Assembly: GCA_947359465.1 (NCBI GenBank)
Contig: OX375872.1
Location: 125,996,337 to 126,060,336 of the forward strand
Length of the DNA stretch: 64,000 nt
Direction of reading: 5' to 3'
Origin: Metellina segmentata
Taxonomy: Eukaryota > Arthropoda > Arachnida > Araneae > Tetragnathidae
This document shows, in pieces, positions 11,949 through 27,900 of the stretch; the stretch's first letter is position 1, and the number at the start of each line of letters is the position of its first letter. The notes beneath the pieces were generated by a model. That model saw only the letters and a list, made by a program, of their open reading frames with translations, had not been told where the DNA came from and did not search any database. Position numbers and translations under genes: made by a program.

Positions 11949-13359
11949 TGTCGATTGCCATAAAAAATTTGCGCACCAAGAAAAAGTAGTCAAAATGAAA
12001 CGAAATTTTACACATGTAAGTACTACTTTGATATAAGTAAGTGATTAGAAAATCAAAGAAAAAGGATCATTTATTGCAGAAAAAGTACAAACGAACGGAA
12101 GTTTTAGTACTCTGTTGTCCCCCCTCTAGCGCGAATGCACGATGCGATACGAGCCGGTATTGAGGCATACAAGTTCCGTATGATGTCTTGAGACATCTCG
12201 TTCCACAGTTGCTGTAAACGCTCCTCTAGTTCGACCAAACTCGTAGGGTGTCCAACTTGCCGTCCCAAATGATCCCATATATGCTCGATTGGTGACAAAT
12301 CTGGGTATCGAGCAGGCCAGGGAAGGGTGGTAATGTGGCGGAGGCAGTCTTGTGACATCCTTGCTGTGTGTGGCCGAGCATTGTCTTGTTGAAATATGGC
12401 TCCTGGGAGCCCTGCCATGAGTGGCATCACATGTGGCTGAAGGATGTCACGAACGTACCGCTGGGCTGTCATTGTGCCATGTATCAAAATTAGGGGTGAA
12501 CGTGAATCGTAAGCAATGCCACCACATACCATTACACCAGCTGTGGGAGCAGTGCGTCGCTGTAAACCGAAGGCAAGATTGAGCGTTCACCACGGGGCCT
12601 CCACACACGAACGCGATTGTCATCACTGCTCAATTGAATCTAGATTCGTCGCTGAAGACGACCTGATACCATTCCGTTGCAGTCCAATCCCGTCGTGCGC
12701 GACACCACTCCAAACGGAGGCGTCGGTGGGTGGGTGTTATTGGCAGCACACGTAATGGGCTCCGCGATACCAGATGTCCTTCAAATAGGCGCCTTGCGAA
12801 GGTTCGGGGGAAGACACATGGGCCCGTAGTGAAGCTTCTGCATGTGTCTGGAGCGGTCAATGAGGCAGTTGGCTCAACGCGTGCGTTTCGTATGATGTGA
12901 CAGTCTTCTCGACGACTGGTCTGTTGAGGGCGTCCTGAGCCTGTCGCCGTGTAAAAAACGTCTCTTCTGTCCACTGGTCCCAACACCTCCTCACAGTAAG
13001 ATCAGAACGACCTACTTAACGAGCTACTCGTCCAGCTGACCACCCAGCTTCCATCATCCCGATGATTCTCCCCTCTCGAACTCTGACAGCTGCTCATATT
13101 GTCTTCTATGGCGGCGTAACGGCATGTCTACCTCAGCGTTTCTTTTGCAAAAGATTAAGTACGCTCAAACAAGCTCTGCTTATCTGTTTTATACTCCAAG
13201 AGAACGAAGTTTAACGCCCTCTAGTGGCATAACGCAATGCGCAATCTGTGCGCTGCATTTCTAATCATTTGCATATCTGGCCGACATGAACATTCATGCC
13301 AAGTTTCATTAGGATCCCACAATTATAACTTGGTGCGCAAATTTTTATGGCAATAAGTG
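11949..13359 (-). mobile_element. Tc1-type element, copy 2
   Basis: Same family as 9183-10605. The right end TTTTTATGGCAATAAGTG is well kept and is followed by TA (13360-13361). The left end is mutated (GTCGATTGCCATAA). The right flank runs directly into the first satellite unit, so the element sits at the satellite boundary. Confidence 0.8.
12104..13125 (-). pseudogene. Tc1-type transposase, broken (copy 2)
   Basis: Starts at an ATG at 13125 and ends at a TAA at 12104. The C-terminal half (12104-12532) is open and keeps FQQDNARPHTA, DLSPIEHIWDHL and the C-terminal IRARGGTTEY. The N-terminal half (12630-12986) keeps the first catalytic Asp in VFSDESRFN. One-base deletions near 12590 and 12635 and an insertion near 12808 (all judged against copy 1) break the frame. 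The two copies have different lesions, so they decayed separately. Spacing from second Asp to Glu is again 32 residues by my count. Confidence 0.85.
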
Positions 13360-14705
13360 TATAATCCAGTAAAGAAAGCTGTGAAAATAGAAAAGTGTGA
13401 AAAAATTATATGAATAAGTCTTCTTACGTAATGCCAGGACGAATCGCACTGGAAATTAATATTTTATCCAGTAACTAATTTGTACTCTACAGAGAGGGCT
13501 AAGAAAATATTATTTAGACACGAGATATATACTTCATTAACCACTAAGAATGAGACTGGAAACATGAAAACAAATATAAAATCCAGTGAAGAAAGTCTGT
13601 GTAAACATTCTCAATAGAACTTCAAGATGTAGTATTCCCAATTGAACTACCACAAGGAATCCCATTGGAAATATAAATAATTAATCCAATGAAGATAGCC
13701 TGTGATAATACAAGTGTGAAAAAATAATACGATTAAAGTCGAGTTCTCACTTTAAAATCAAGACAAAGGCTTCTGACTGAAAGTATGAACATTTAATTAT
13801 GTACTAATTTAGTCTACACAGAGAGATGTGTATAAATCTTACCACTTTAAAAATAAGTCGAATTCTTTATTCGACAACATGATGCAGTTTTCTCACTTCA
13901 ACTAACACGACGAATCCCATTGAAAATATATATAATCCAGTGCAGGAAAGCTGTGAAAATAGAAGTGCGAAAAAATGATATGAGTAAGTCTTCTTACGTA
14001 ACGCCAGGACGAATCTCACTAGAAATTAATGTTTTATCCAGTAACTAATTTGTACTCTACAGAGAGGGCTAAGAAAATATTTTTTAGACAGGAGATCTAT
14101 ACTTCATTAACCACAACGAAAGAGATTGGAAACATAAAAATATATATATTAATATATAATCCAGTGAAGAAAGTCAGTGTAAATCTTCTCACTTTAACAA
14201 CAAGATGAAGTCTCCCACTTGAACTACCACATGGAATCCCATTGGAAATATGAATAATTAATCCAATGAAGATAGCCTGTGATAACGCAAGTGTGAAAAA
14301 ATAATAAGATAAAAGTCAAGTTCTCACTTAAAAAATAAGACAAAGGCTTTGAAATGAAAATATGAACATTTAATTATGTACTAATTTAGTCTACACAGAG
14401 AGATGTGTATAAATCTTACCACTTTAAAAATAGGTCGAGTTCTTTAGTCGACATGATGGTTTTATCACTTCAACTAACACAGCGAATCCCACTGAAAATA
14501 TGTATATATAATCCAGTGCAAGAAACTGTGAAAATAGAAGTGTAAAAAAATGATATGAGTAAGTCTTCTTACGTAACGGAAGGACGAATCGTACTGGAAA
14601 TTAATATTTTATCCAGTAACCATTTTATACTCTACAGAGAGGGCTAAGAAAATGTTACTAAGACAGGAGATATATACTTCATTAACCACAACGAATGCGA
14701 CTGGA

Positions 14706-14708
<3 letters not shown>

Positions 14709-14789
<81 letters not shown>
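14709..14789. repeat. (AT)40 microsatellite
   Basis: An uninterrupted 81-base alternating A/T tract at the (AT)n position of a satellite unit. Other units carry 10-25 bases at the same place, so this one has expanded. Length may vary between individuals and may be misassembled. Confidence 0.95.
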
Positions 14790-14792
<3 letters not shown>

Positions 14793-17700
14793 TGTAAAAT
14801 CTACTGATGAAAGGCTGTGTAAATCTTCTGACTTTAACAAGATGAAGTCTTCCCACTTGAACTACCACAAGGAATCCCATTGGAAATATGAATAATTAAT
14901 CCAATGAAGTTAGCCTGAGATAACCCAAGTGTGAAAAAATAATAGGATTAAAGTCAAGTTCGCACTTTAAAAGCAAGACAAAGGCTTCGGACTGAAAATA
15001 TAAGCATTCTATTATGTACTAATTTAGTCTAACAGAGAGATGTGTATAAATCGTACCATTTTAAAAATAGGTCGAATTGTCTAGTCTACAACAGGATGCA
15101 GTTTTCTCATTTCAACTAACACAACCAATCCCATTGAAAATATGTATATATAATCCAGTGCCGAAAAGTTGTGAAAATAGAAGTGTGAAAAAATGATATC
15201 AGTAAGTCTTCTTACGTAACGCCAGGACGAATCGCACTAGAAATTAATGTTTTATCCAGTAAATAATTTGTACTTTACAGAGAGGGCTAAGAAATATTAT
15301 TTGGACAGGAGATCTATTATTCATTAACCACAACGAATGAGACTGGAAACATAAATATATATATATATATATAATCCAGTGAAGAAAGTCAGTGTAAATC
15401 TTCTCACTTTAACAGCAAGATGAAGTCTTCCCACTTGAACTACCACATGGAATCCCATTGGAAATATGAATAATTAATCCAATGAAGATAGCCTGTGATA
15501 ATACAAGTATGAAAAAATAATAAGATAAAAGTCAAGTTCTCACTTTAAAACTAAGACAAAGGCTTTGAAATGAAAATATGAACATTTAATTATGTACTAA
15601 TTTAGTCTACACAGAGAGATGTGTATAAATCTTACCACTTTTAAAATAGGTCGAGTTCTTTAGTCGACATGATGGTTTTATCACTTCAACTAACACAGCG
15701 AATCCCACTGAAAATATGTATAGATAATCCAGTGCAAGAAAGCTGTGAAAATAGAAGTGTAAAAAAATGATATGAGTAAGTCTTCTTACGTAACGGAAGT
15801 ACGAATCGTACTGGAAATTAATATTTTATCCAGTAACCATTTTATACTCTACCGAGAGGGCTAAGAAAATGTTACTAAGACATGAGATATATACTTCATT
15901 AACCACAACGAATGCGACTGGAAACATAAAAACAAATATATAATTCAGTGAAGAAAGTCTGTGTAAACATTCTCAATAGAACTTCAAGATGTAGTATTCC
16001 CAATTGAACTACCACAAGGAATCCCATTGGAAATATAAATAATTAATCCAATGAAGATAGCCTGTGATAATACAAGTGTGAAAAAATAATACGATTAAAG
16101 TCAAGTTCTCACTTTAAAATCAAGACAAAGGCTTCTTACTGAAAGTATGAACATTTAATTATGTACTAATTTAGTCTACACAGAGAGATGTGTATAAATC
16201 TTACCACTTTAAAAATAAGTCGAATTCTTTATTCGACAACATGATGCAGTTTTCTCACTTCAACTAACACGGCGAATCCCATTGAAAATACGTATATATA
16301 ATCCAGTGCAGGAAAGCTGTGAAAATAGAAGTGCGAAAAAATGATTTGAGTAATTGTTCTTGCGTAACGCCAGGACGAATCTCACTAGAAATTAATGTTT
16401 TATCCAGTAACTAATTTGTACTCTTCAGAGAGGGCTAAGAAAATATTTTTTAGACAGGAGATCTATACTTCATTAACCACAACGAAAGAGATTGGAAACA
16501 TAAAAATATATATATTAATATATAATCCAGTGAAGAAAGTCAGTGTAAATCTTCTCACTTTAACAACAAGATGAAGTCTTCCCACTTGAACTACCACATG
16601 GAATCCCATTGGAAATCTGAATATATAATCCAATGAAGATAGCCTGTGATAATACAAGTGTGAAAAAATAATAAGATAAAAGTCAAGTTCTCACTTTAAA
16701 ACTAAAACAAAGGCTTTGAAATGAAAATATGAACATTTAATTATGTACTAATTTAGTCTACACAGAGAGATGTGTATAAATCTTACCACTTTTAAAATAG
16801 GTCGAGTTCTTTAGTCGACATGATGGTTTTATCACTTCAACTAACACAGCGAATCCCACTGAAAATATGTATAGATAATCCAGTGCTAGAAAGCTGTGAA
16901 AATAGAAGTGTAAAAAAATGATATGAGTAAGTCTTCTTACGTAACGGAAGGACGAATCGTACTGGAAATTAATATTTTATCCAGTAACTATTTTATACTC
17001 TACAGAGAGGGCTAAGAAAATGTTACTAAGACAGGAGATATATACTTCATTAACCACAACGAATGCGACTGGAAACATATATATATATATATATATATAT
17101 ATACATTGTATAATCTACTGATGAAAGGCTGTGTAAATCTTCTGACTTTAACAACAAGATGAAGTCTTCCCACTTGAACTACCACAAGGAATCCCATTGG
17201 AAATATGAATAATTAATCCAATGAAGTTAGCCTGAGATAACCCAAGTGTGCAAAAATAATACGATTAAAGTCAAGTTCTCACTTTAAAAGCAAGACAAAG
17301 GCTTCTGACTGAAGATATAAGCATTTTATTATCTACTAATTTAGTCTAACAGAGAGATGTGTATAAATCTTACCATTTTAAAAATAGGTTGAGTTGTCTA
17401 GTCTACAACAGGATGCAGTTTTCTCATTTCAACTAACAACGAATCCCATTGAAAATATGTATATATAATCCAGTGCCGAAAAGTTGTGAAAATAGAAGTG
17501 TGAAAAAATGATATGAGTAAGTCTTCTTACGTAACGCCAGGACGAATCTCACTAGAAATTAATGTTTTATCCAGTAACTAATTTGTACTCTACAGAGAGG
17601 GCTAAGAAATATTATTTAGACAGGAGATCTATAATTCATTAACCACAACGAATGAGACTGGAAACATAAATATATATATATATATATTAATATATAATCC

Positions 17701-19850
17701 AGTGAAGACAGTCAGTGTAAATCTTCTCACTTTAACAACAAGATGAAGTCTTCCCACTTGAACTACCACATGGAATCCCCATTGGAAATATGAATAATTA
17801 ATCCAATGAAGATAGCCTGTGATAATACAAGTGTGAAAAAATAATAAGATAAAAGTCAAGTTCTCACTTTAAAACTAAAACAAAGGCTTTGAAATGAAAA
17901 TATGAACATTTAATTATGTACTAATTTAGTCTACACAGAGAGATGTGTATAAATCTTACCACTTTTAAAATAGGTCGAGTTCTTTAGTCGACAACATGAT
18001 GGTTTTCTCACTTCAACTAACACATCGTATCCCACTGAAAATATGTATATATAATCCAGTGCCGAAAAGTTGTGAAAATAGAAATGTGAAAAAATGATAT
18101 GAGTAAGTCTTCTTACGTAACGCCAGGACGAATCGCACTAGAAATTAATGTTTTATCCAGTAACTAATTTGTACTCTACAGAGAGGGCTAAGAAATATTA
18201 TTTAGACAGGAGATCTATAATTCATTAACCACAACGAATGAGACTGGAAACATAAATATATATATATTAATATATAATCCAGTGAAGACAGTCAGTGTAA
18301 ATCTTCTCACTTTAACAACAAGATGAAGTCTTCCCACTTGAACTACCACATGGAATCCCCATTGGAAATATGAATAATTAATCCAATGAAGATAGCCTGT
18401 GATAATACAAGTGTGAAAAAATAATAAGATAAAAGTCAAGTTCTCACTTTAAAACTAAAACAAAGGCTTTGAAATGAAAATATGAACATTTAATTATGTA
18501 CTAATTTAGTCTACACAGAGAGATGTGTATAAATCTTACCACTTTTAAAATAGGTCGAGTTCTTTAGTCGACAACATGATGGTTTTCTCACTTCAACTAA
18601 CACAGCGTATCCCACTGAAAATATGTATATATAATCCAGTGCCGAAAAGTTGTGAAAATAGAAATGTGAAAAAATGATATGAGTAAGTCTTCTTACGTAA
18701 CGCCAGGACGAATCGCACTAGAAATTAATGTTTTATCCAGTAACTAATTTGTACTCTACAGAGAGGGCTAAGAAATATTATTTAGACAGGAGATCTATAA
18801 TTCATTAACCACAACGAATGAGACTGGAAACATAAATATATATATATATATATATTAATATATAATCCAGTGAAGACAGTCAGTGTAAATCTTCTCACTT
18901 TAACAACAAGATGAAGTCTTCCCACTTGAACTACCACATGGAATCCCCATTGGAAATATGAATAATTAATCCAATGAAGATAGCCTGTGATAATACAAGT
19001 GTGAAAAAATAATAAGATAAAAGTCAAGTTCTCACTTTAAAACTAAAACAAAGGCTTTGAAATGAAAATATGAACATTTAATTATGTACTAATTTAGTCT
19101 ACACAGAGAGATGTGTATAAATCTTACCACTTTTAAAATAGGTCGAGTTCTTTAGTCGACAACATGATGGTTTTCTCACTTCAACTAACACAGCGTATCC
19201 CACTGAAAATATGTATATATAATCCACTGCCGAAAAGTTGTGAAAATAGAAATGTGAAAAAATGATATGAGTAAGTCTTCTTACGTAACGCCAGGACGAA
19301 TCGCACTAGAAATTAATGTTTTATCCAGTAACTAATTTGTACTCTACAGAGAGGGCTAAGAAATATTATTTAGACAGGAGATCTATAATTCATTAACCAC
19401 AACGAATGAGACTGGAAACATAAATATATATATATATATTAATATATAATCCAGTGAAGACAGTCAGTGTAAATCTTCTCACTTTAACAACAAGATGAAG
19501 TCTTCCCACTTGAACTACCACATGGAATCCCCATTGGAAATATGAATAATTAATCCAATGAAGATAGCCTGTGATAATACAAGTGTGAAAAAATAATAAG
19601 ATAAAAGTCAAGTTCTCACTTTAAAACTAAAACAAAGGCTTTGAAATGAAAATATGAACATTTAATTATGTACTAATTTAGTCTACACAGAGAGATGTGT
19701 ATAAATCTTACCACTTTTAAAATAGGTCGAGTTCTTTAGTCGACAACATGATGGTTTTCTCACTTCAACTAACACAGCGAATCCCACTGAAAATATGTAT
19801 ATCTAATCCAGTGCAAGAAAGCTGTGAAAATAGAAGTGTAAAAAAATGAT

Positions 19851-22800
19851 ATGCGTAAGTCTTCTTACGTAACGGAAGGACGAATCGTACTGGCTAAGAA
19901 AATATTTTTTAGACAGGAGATCTATACTTCATTAACCACAACGAAAGAGATTGGAAACATAAAAATATATATATTAATATATAATCCAGTGAAGAAAGTC
20001 AGTGTAAATCTTCTCACTTTAACAACAAGATGAAGTCTTCCCACTTGAACTACCACATGGAATCCCATTGGAAATCTGAATATATAATCCAATGAAGATA
20101 GCCTGTGATAATACCAGTGTGAAAAAATAATAAGATAAAAGTCAAGTTCTCACTTTAAAACTAAGGCAAAGGCTTTGAAATGAAAATATGAACATTTAAT
20201 TATGTACTAATTTAGTCTACACAGAGAGATGTGTATAAATCTTACCACTTTTAAAATAGGTCGAGTTCTTTAGTCGACAACATGATGGTTTTCTCACTTC
20301 AACTAACACAGCGTATCCCACTGAAAATATGTATATATAATCCAGTGCCGAAAAGTTGTGAAAATAGAAATGTGAAAAAATGATATGAGTAAGTCTTCTT
20401 ACGTAACGCCAGGACGAATCGCACTAGAAATTAATGTTTTATCCAGTAACTAATTTGTACTCTACAGAGAGGGCTAAGAAATATTATTTAGACAGGAGAT
20501 CTATAATTCATTAACCACAACGAATGAGACTGGAAACATAAATATATATATATATATTAATATATAATCCAGTGAAGACAGTCAGTGTAAATCTTCTCAC
20601 TTTAACAACAAGATGAAGTCTTCCCACTTGAACTACCACATGGAATCCCCATTGGAAATATGAATAATTAATCCAATGAAGATAGCCTGTGATAATACAA
20701 GTGTGAAAAAATAATAAGATAAAAGTCAAGTTCTCACTTTAAAACTAAAACAAAGGCTTTGAAATGAAAATATGAACATTTAATTATGTACTAATTTAGT
20801 CTACACAGAGAGATGTGTATAAATCTTACCACTTTTAAAATAGGTCGAGTTCTTTAGTCGACAACATGATGGTTTTCTCACTTCAACTAACACAGCGTAT
20901 CCCACTGAAAATATGTATATATAATCCAGTGCCGAAAAGTTGTGAAAATAGAAATGTGAAAAAATGATATGAGTAAGTCTTCTTACGTAACGCCAGGACG
21001 AATCGCACTAGAAATTAATGTTTTATCCAGTAACTAATTTGTACTCTACAGAGAGGGCTAAGAAATATTATTTAGACAGGAGATCTATAATTCATTAACC
21101 ACAACGAATGAGACTGGAAACATAAATATATATATATATATATTAATATATAATCCAGTGAAGACAGTCAGTGTAAATCTTCTCACTTTAACAACAAGAT
21201 GAAGTCTTCCCACTTGAACTACCACATGGAATCCCCATTGGAAATATGAATAATTAATCCAATGAAGATAGCCTGTGATAATACAAGTGTGAAAAAATAA
21301 TAAGATAAAAGTCAAGTTCTCACTTTAAAACTAAAACAAAGGCTTTGAAATGAAAATATGAACATTTAATTATGTACTAATTTAGTCTACACAGAGAGAT
21401 GTGTATAAATCTTACCACTTTTAAAATAGGTCGAGTTCTTTAGTCGACAACATGATGGTTTTCTCACTTCAACTAACACAGCGTATCCCACTGAAAATAT
21501 GTATATATAATCCAGTGCCGAAAAGTTGTGAAAATAGAAATGTGAAAAAATGATATGAGTAAGTCTTCTTACGTAACGCCAGGACGAATCGCACTAGAAA
21601 TTAATGTTTTATCCAGTAACTAATTTGTACTCTACAGAGAGGGCTAAGAAATATTATTTAGACAGGAGATCTATAATTCATTAACCACAACGAATGAGAC
21701 TGGAAACATAAATATATATATATATATATTAATATATAATCCAGTGAAGACAGTCAGTGTAAATCTTCTCACTTTAACAACAAGATGAAGTCTTCCCACT
21801 TGAACTACCACATGGAATCCCCATTGGAAATATGAATAATTAATCCAATGAAGATAGCCTGTGATAATACAAGTGTGAAAAAATAATAAGATAAAAGTCA
21901 AGTTCTCACTTTAAAACTAAAACAAAGGCTTTGAAATGAAAATATGAACATTTAATTATGTACTAATTTAGTCTACACAGAGAGATGTGTATAAATCTTA
22001 CCACTTTTAAAATAGGTCGAGTTCTTTAGTCGACAACATGATGGTTTTCTCACTTCAACTAACACAGCGTATCCCACTGAAAATATGTATATATAATCCA
22101 CTGCCGAAAAGTTGTGAAAATAGAAATGTGAAAAAATGATATGAGTAAGTCTTCTTACGTAACGCCAGGACGAATCGCACTAGAAATTAATGTTTTATCC
22201 AGTAACTAATTTGTACTCTACAGAGAGGGCTAAGAAATATTATTTAGACAGGAGATCTATAATTCATTAACCACAACGAATGAGACTGGAAACATAAATA
22301 TATATATATATATTAATATATAATCCAGTGAAGACAGTCAGTGTAAATCTTCTCACTTTAACAACAAGATGAAGTCTTCCCACTTGAACTACCACATGGA
22401 ATCCCCATTGGAAATATGAATAATTAATCCAATGAAGATAGCCTGTGATAATACAAGTGTGAAAAAATAATAAGATAAAAGTCAAGTTCTCACTTTAAAA
22501 CTAAAACAAAGGCTTTGAAATGAAAATATGAACAATTAATTATGTACTAATTTAGTCTACACAGAGAGATGTGTATAAATCTTACCACTTTTAAAATAGG
22601 TCGAGTTCTTTAGTCGACAACATGATGGTTTTCTCACTTCAACTAACACAGCGAATCCCACTGAAAATATGTATATCTAATCCAGTGCAAGAAAGCTGTG
22701 AAAATAGAAGTGTAAAAAAATGATATGCGTAAGTCTTCTTACGTAACGGAAGGACGAATCGTACTGGCTAAGAAAATATTTTTTAGACAGGAGATCTATA

Positions 22801-24660
22801 CTTCATTAACCACAACGAAAGAGATTGGAAACATAAAAATATATATATTAATATATAATCCAGTGAAGAAAGTCAGTGTAAATCTTCTCACTTTAACAAC
22901 AAGATGAAGTCTTCCCACTTGAACTACCACATGGAATCCCATTGGAAATCTGAATATATAATCCAATGAAGATAGCCTGTGATAATACCAGTGTGAAAAA
23001 ATAATAAGATAAAAGTCAAGTTCTCACTTTAAAACTAAGGCAAAGGCTTTGAAATGAAAATATGAACATTTAATTATGTACTAATTTAGTCTACACAGAG
23101 AGATGTGTATAAATCTTACCACTTTTAAAATAGGTCGAGTTCTTTAGTCGACAACATGATGGTTTTCTCACTTCAACTAACACAGCGTATCCCACTGAAA
23201 ATATGTATATATAATCCAGTGCCGAAAAGTTGTGAAAATAGAAATGTGAAAAAATGATATGAGTAAGTCTTCTTACGTAACGCCAGGACGAATCGCACTA
23301 GAAATTAATGTTTTATCCAGTAACTAATTTGTACTCTACAGAGAGGGCTAAGAAATATTATTTAGACAGGAGATCTATAATTCATTAACCACAACGAATG
23401 AGACTGGAAACATAAATATATATATATATATTAATATATAATCCAGTGAAGACAGTCAGTGTAAATCTTCTCACTTTAACAACAAGATGAAGTCTTCCCA
23501 CTTGAACTACCACATGGAATCCCCATTGGAAATATGAATAATTAATCCAATGAAGATAGCCTGTGACAATACAAGTGTGAAAAAATAATAAGATAAAAGT
23601 CAAGTTCTCACTTTAAAACTAAAACAAAGGCTTTGAAATGAAAATATGAACATTTAATTATGTACTAATTTAGTCTACACAGAGAGATGTGTATAAATCT
23701 TACCACTTTTAAAATAGGTCGAGTTCTTTAGTCGACAACATGATGGTTTTCTCACTTCAACTAACACAGCGTATCCCACTGAAAATATGTATATATAATC
23801 CAGTGCCGAAAAGTTGTGAAAATAGAAATGTGAAAAAATGATATGAGTAAGTCTTCTTACGTAACGCCAGGACGAATCGCACTAGAAATTAATGTTTTAT
23901 CCAGTAACTAATTTGTACTCTACAGAGAGGGCTAAGAAATATTATTTAGACAGGAGATCTATAATTCATTAACCACAACGAATGAGACTGGAAACATAAA
24001 TATATATATATATATATTAATATATAATCCAGTGAAGACAGTCAGTGTAAATCTTCTCACTTTAACAACAAGATGAAGTCTTCCCACTTGAACTACCACA
24101 TGGAATCCCCATTGGAAATATGAATAATTAATCCAATGAAGATAGCCTGTGATAATACAAGTGTGAAAAAATAATAAGATAAAAGTCAAGTTCTCACTTT
24201 AAAACTAAAACAAAGGCTTTGAAATGAAAATATGAACATTTAATTATGTACTAATTTAGTCTACACAGAGAGATGTGTATAAATCTTACCACTTTTAAAA
24301 TAGGTCGAGTTCTTTAGTCGACAACATGATGGTTTTCTCACTTCAACTAACACAGCGAATCCCACTGAAAATATGTATATCTAATCCAGTGCAAGAAAGC
24401 TGTGAAAATAGAAGTGTAAAAAAATGATATGCGTAAGTCTTCTTACGTAACGGAAGGACGAATCGTACTGGCTAAGAAAATATTTTTTAGACAGGAGATC
24501 TATACTTCATTAACCACAACGAAAGAGATTGGAAACATAAAAATATATATATTAATATATAATCCAGTGAAGAAAGTCAGTGTAAATCTTCTCACTTTAA
24601 CAACAAGATGAAGTCTTCCCACTTGAACTACCACATGGAATCCCATTGGAAATCTGAATA
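19851..24660 (+). repeat. higher-order repeat block
   Basis: A variant unit in which the sequence runs CGTACTGGCTAAGAAAATA lacks ~45 bases present in other units between CTGG and CTAAG. It occurs at ~19890, 22764 and 24468, separated by 2874 bp (five units) and 1704 bp (three units). The units between are the common type in the same order. This shows amplification of multi-unit blocks, not just single units. Confidence 0.8.
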
Positions 24661-24969
24661 TATAATCCAATGAAGATAGCCTGTGATAATACCAGTGTGA
24701 AAAAATAATAAGATAAAAGTCAAGTTCTCACTTTAAAACTAAGACAAAGGCTTTGAAATGAAAATATGAACATTTAATTATGTACTAATTTAGTCTACAC
24801 AGAGAGATGTGTATAAATCTTACCACTTTTAAAATAGGTCGAGTTCTTTAGTCGACATGATGGTTTTATCACTTCAACTAACACAGCGAATCCCACTGAA
24901 AATATGTATAGATAATCCAGTGCAAGAAAGCTGTGAAAATAGAAGTGTAAAAAAATGATATGAGTAAGT

Positions 24970-27900
24970 CTTCTTACGTAACGGAAGTACGAATCGTACT
25001 GGAAATTAATATTTTATCCAGTAACCATTTTATACTCTACAGAGAGGGCTAAGAAAATGTTACTAAGACAGGAGATATATACTTCATTAACCACAAAAAT
25101 TCCACTGGAAACATATATATATATATATATATATACATTGTATAATCTACTGAGGAAAGGCTGTGTAAATCTTCTGACTTTAACAACAAGATGAAGTCTT
25201 CCCACTTGACCTACCACAAGGAATCCCATTGGAAATATGAATAATTAATCCAATGAAGTTAGCCTGAGATAACCCAAGTGTGAAAAAATAATACGATTAA
25301 AGTCAAGTTCTCACTTTAAAAGCAAGACAAAGGCTTCTGACTGAAGATATAAGCATTTTATTATCTACTAATTTAGTCTAACAGAGAGATGTGTATAAAT
25401 CTTACCATTTTAAAAATAGGTTGAGTTGTCTAGTCTACAACAGGATGCAGTTTTCTCATTTCAACTAACACAACGAATCCCATTGAAAATATGTATATAT
25501 AATCCAGTGCCGAAAAGTTGTGAAAATAGAAGTGTGAAAAAATGATATGAGTAAGTCTTCTTACGTAACGCCAGGACGAATCGCACTAGAAATTAATGTT
25601 TTATCCAGTAACTAATTTGTACTCTACAGAGAGGGCTAAGAAATATTATTTAGACAGGAGATCTATAATTCATTAACCACAACGAATGAGACTGGAAACA
25701 TAAATATATATATATATATTAATATATAATCCAGTGAAGACAGTCAGTGTAAATCTTCTCACTTTAACAACAAGATGAAGTCTTCCCACTTGAACTACCA
25801 CATGGAATCCCCATTGGAAATATGAATAATTAATCCAATGAAGATAGCCTGTGATAATACAAGTGTGAAAAAATAATAAGATAAAAGTCAAGTTCTCACT
25901 TTAAAACTAAAACAAAGGCTTTGAAATGAAAATATGAACATTTAATTATGTACTAATTTAGTCTACACAGAGAGATGTGTATAAATCTTACCACTTTTAA
26001 AATAGGTCGAGTTCTTTAGTCGACAACATGATGGTTTTCTCACTTCAACTAACACAGCGAATCCCACTGAAAATATGTATATCTAATCCAGTGCAAGAAA
26101 GCTGTGAAAATAGAAGTGTAAAAAAATGATATGAGTAAGTCTTCTTACGTAACGGAAGGACGAATCGTACTGGCTAAGAAAATATTTTTTAGACAGGAGA
26201 TCTATACTTCATTAACCACAACGAAAGAGATTGGAAACATAAAAATAAATATATTAATATATAATCCAGTGAAGAAAGTCAGTGTAAATCTTCTCACTTT
26301 AACAACAAGATGAAGTCTTCCCACTTGAACTACCACATGGAATCCCATTGGAAATCTGAATATATAATCCAATGAAGATAGCCTGTGATAATACAAGTGT
26401 GCAAAAATAATAAGATAAAAGTCAAGTTCTCACTTTAAAACTAAGACAAAGGCTTTGAAATGAAAATATGAACATTTAATTATGTACTAATTTAGTCTAC
26501 ACAGAGAGATGTGTATAAATCTTACCACTTTTAAAATAGGTCGAGTTCTTTAGTCGACATAATGGTTTTATCACTTCAACTAACACAGCGAATCCAACTG
26601 AAAATATGTATAGATAATCCAGTGCAAGAAAGATGTGAAAATAGAAGTGTAAAAAAATTATATGAGTAAGTCTTCTTACGTAACGGAAGGACGAATCGTA
26701 CTGGAAATTAATATTTTATCCAGTAACCATTTTGTACTCTACAGAGAGGGCTAAGAAATATTATTTAGACAGGAGATCTATAATTCATTAACCACAACGA
26801 ATGAGACTGGAAACATAAATATATATATATATTAATATATAATCCAGTGAAGACAGTCAGTGTAAATCTTCTCACTTTAACAACAAGATAAAGTCTTCCC
26901 ACTTGAACTACCACATGGAATCCCCATTGGAAATATGAATAATTAATCCAATGAAGATAGCCTGTGATAATACAAGTGTGAAAAAATAATAAGATAAAAG
27001 TCAAGTTCTCACTTTAAAACTAAAACAAAGGCTTTGAAATGAAAATATGAACATTTAATTATGTACTAATTTAGTCTACACAGAGAGATGTGTATAAATC
27101 TTACCACTTTTAAAATAGGTCGAGTTCTTTAGTCGACAACATGATGGTTTTCTCACTTCAACTAACACAGCGAATCCCACTGAAAATATGTATATCTAAT
27201 CCAGTGCAAGAAAGCTGTGAAAATAGAAGTGTAAAAAAATGATATGAGTAAGTCTTCTTACGTAACGGAAGGACGAATCGTACTGGCTAAGAAAATATTT
27301 TTTAGACAGGAGATCTATACTTCATTAACCACAACGAAAGAGATTGGAAACATAAAAATAAATATATTAATATATAATCCAGTGAAGAAAGTCAGTGTAA
27401 ATCTTCTCACTTTAACAACAAGATGAAGTCTTCCCACTTGAGTTACCACATGGAATCCCATTGGAAATCTGAATATATAATCCAATGAAGATAGCCTGTG
27501 ATAATACAAGTGTGAAAAAATAATAAGATAAAAGTCAAGTTCTCACTTTAAAACTAAGACAAAGGCTTTGAAATGAAAATATGAACATTTAATTATGTAC
27601 TAATTTAGTCTACACAGAGAGATGTGTATAAATCTTACCACTTTTAAAATAGGTCGAGTTCTTTAGTCGACATAATGGTTTTATCACTTCAACTAACACA
27701 GCGAATCCCAATGAAAATATGTATAGATAATCCAGTGCAAGAAAGATGTGAAAATAGAAGTGTAAAAAAATGATATGAGTAAGTCTTCTTACGTAACGGA
27801 AGGACGAATCGTACTGGAAATTAATATTTTATCCAGTAACCATTTTGTACTCTACAGAGAGGGCTAAGAAAATGTTACTAAGACAGGAGATATATACTTC

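Noticed and set aside
14644..14895. Frames with long IYIYIY runs on both strands
   Set aside because: Translation of the (AT)40 microsatellite.
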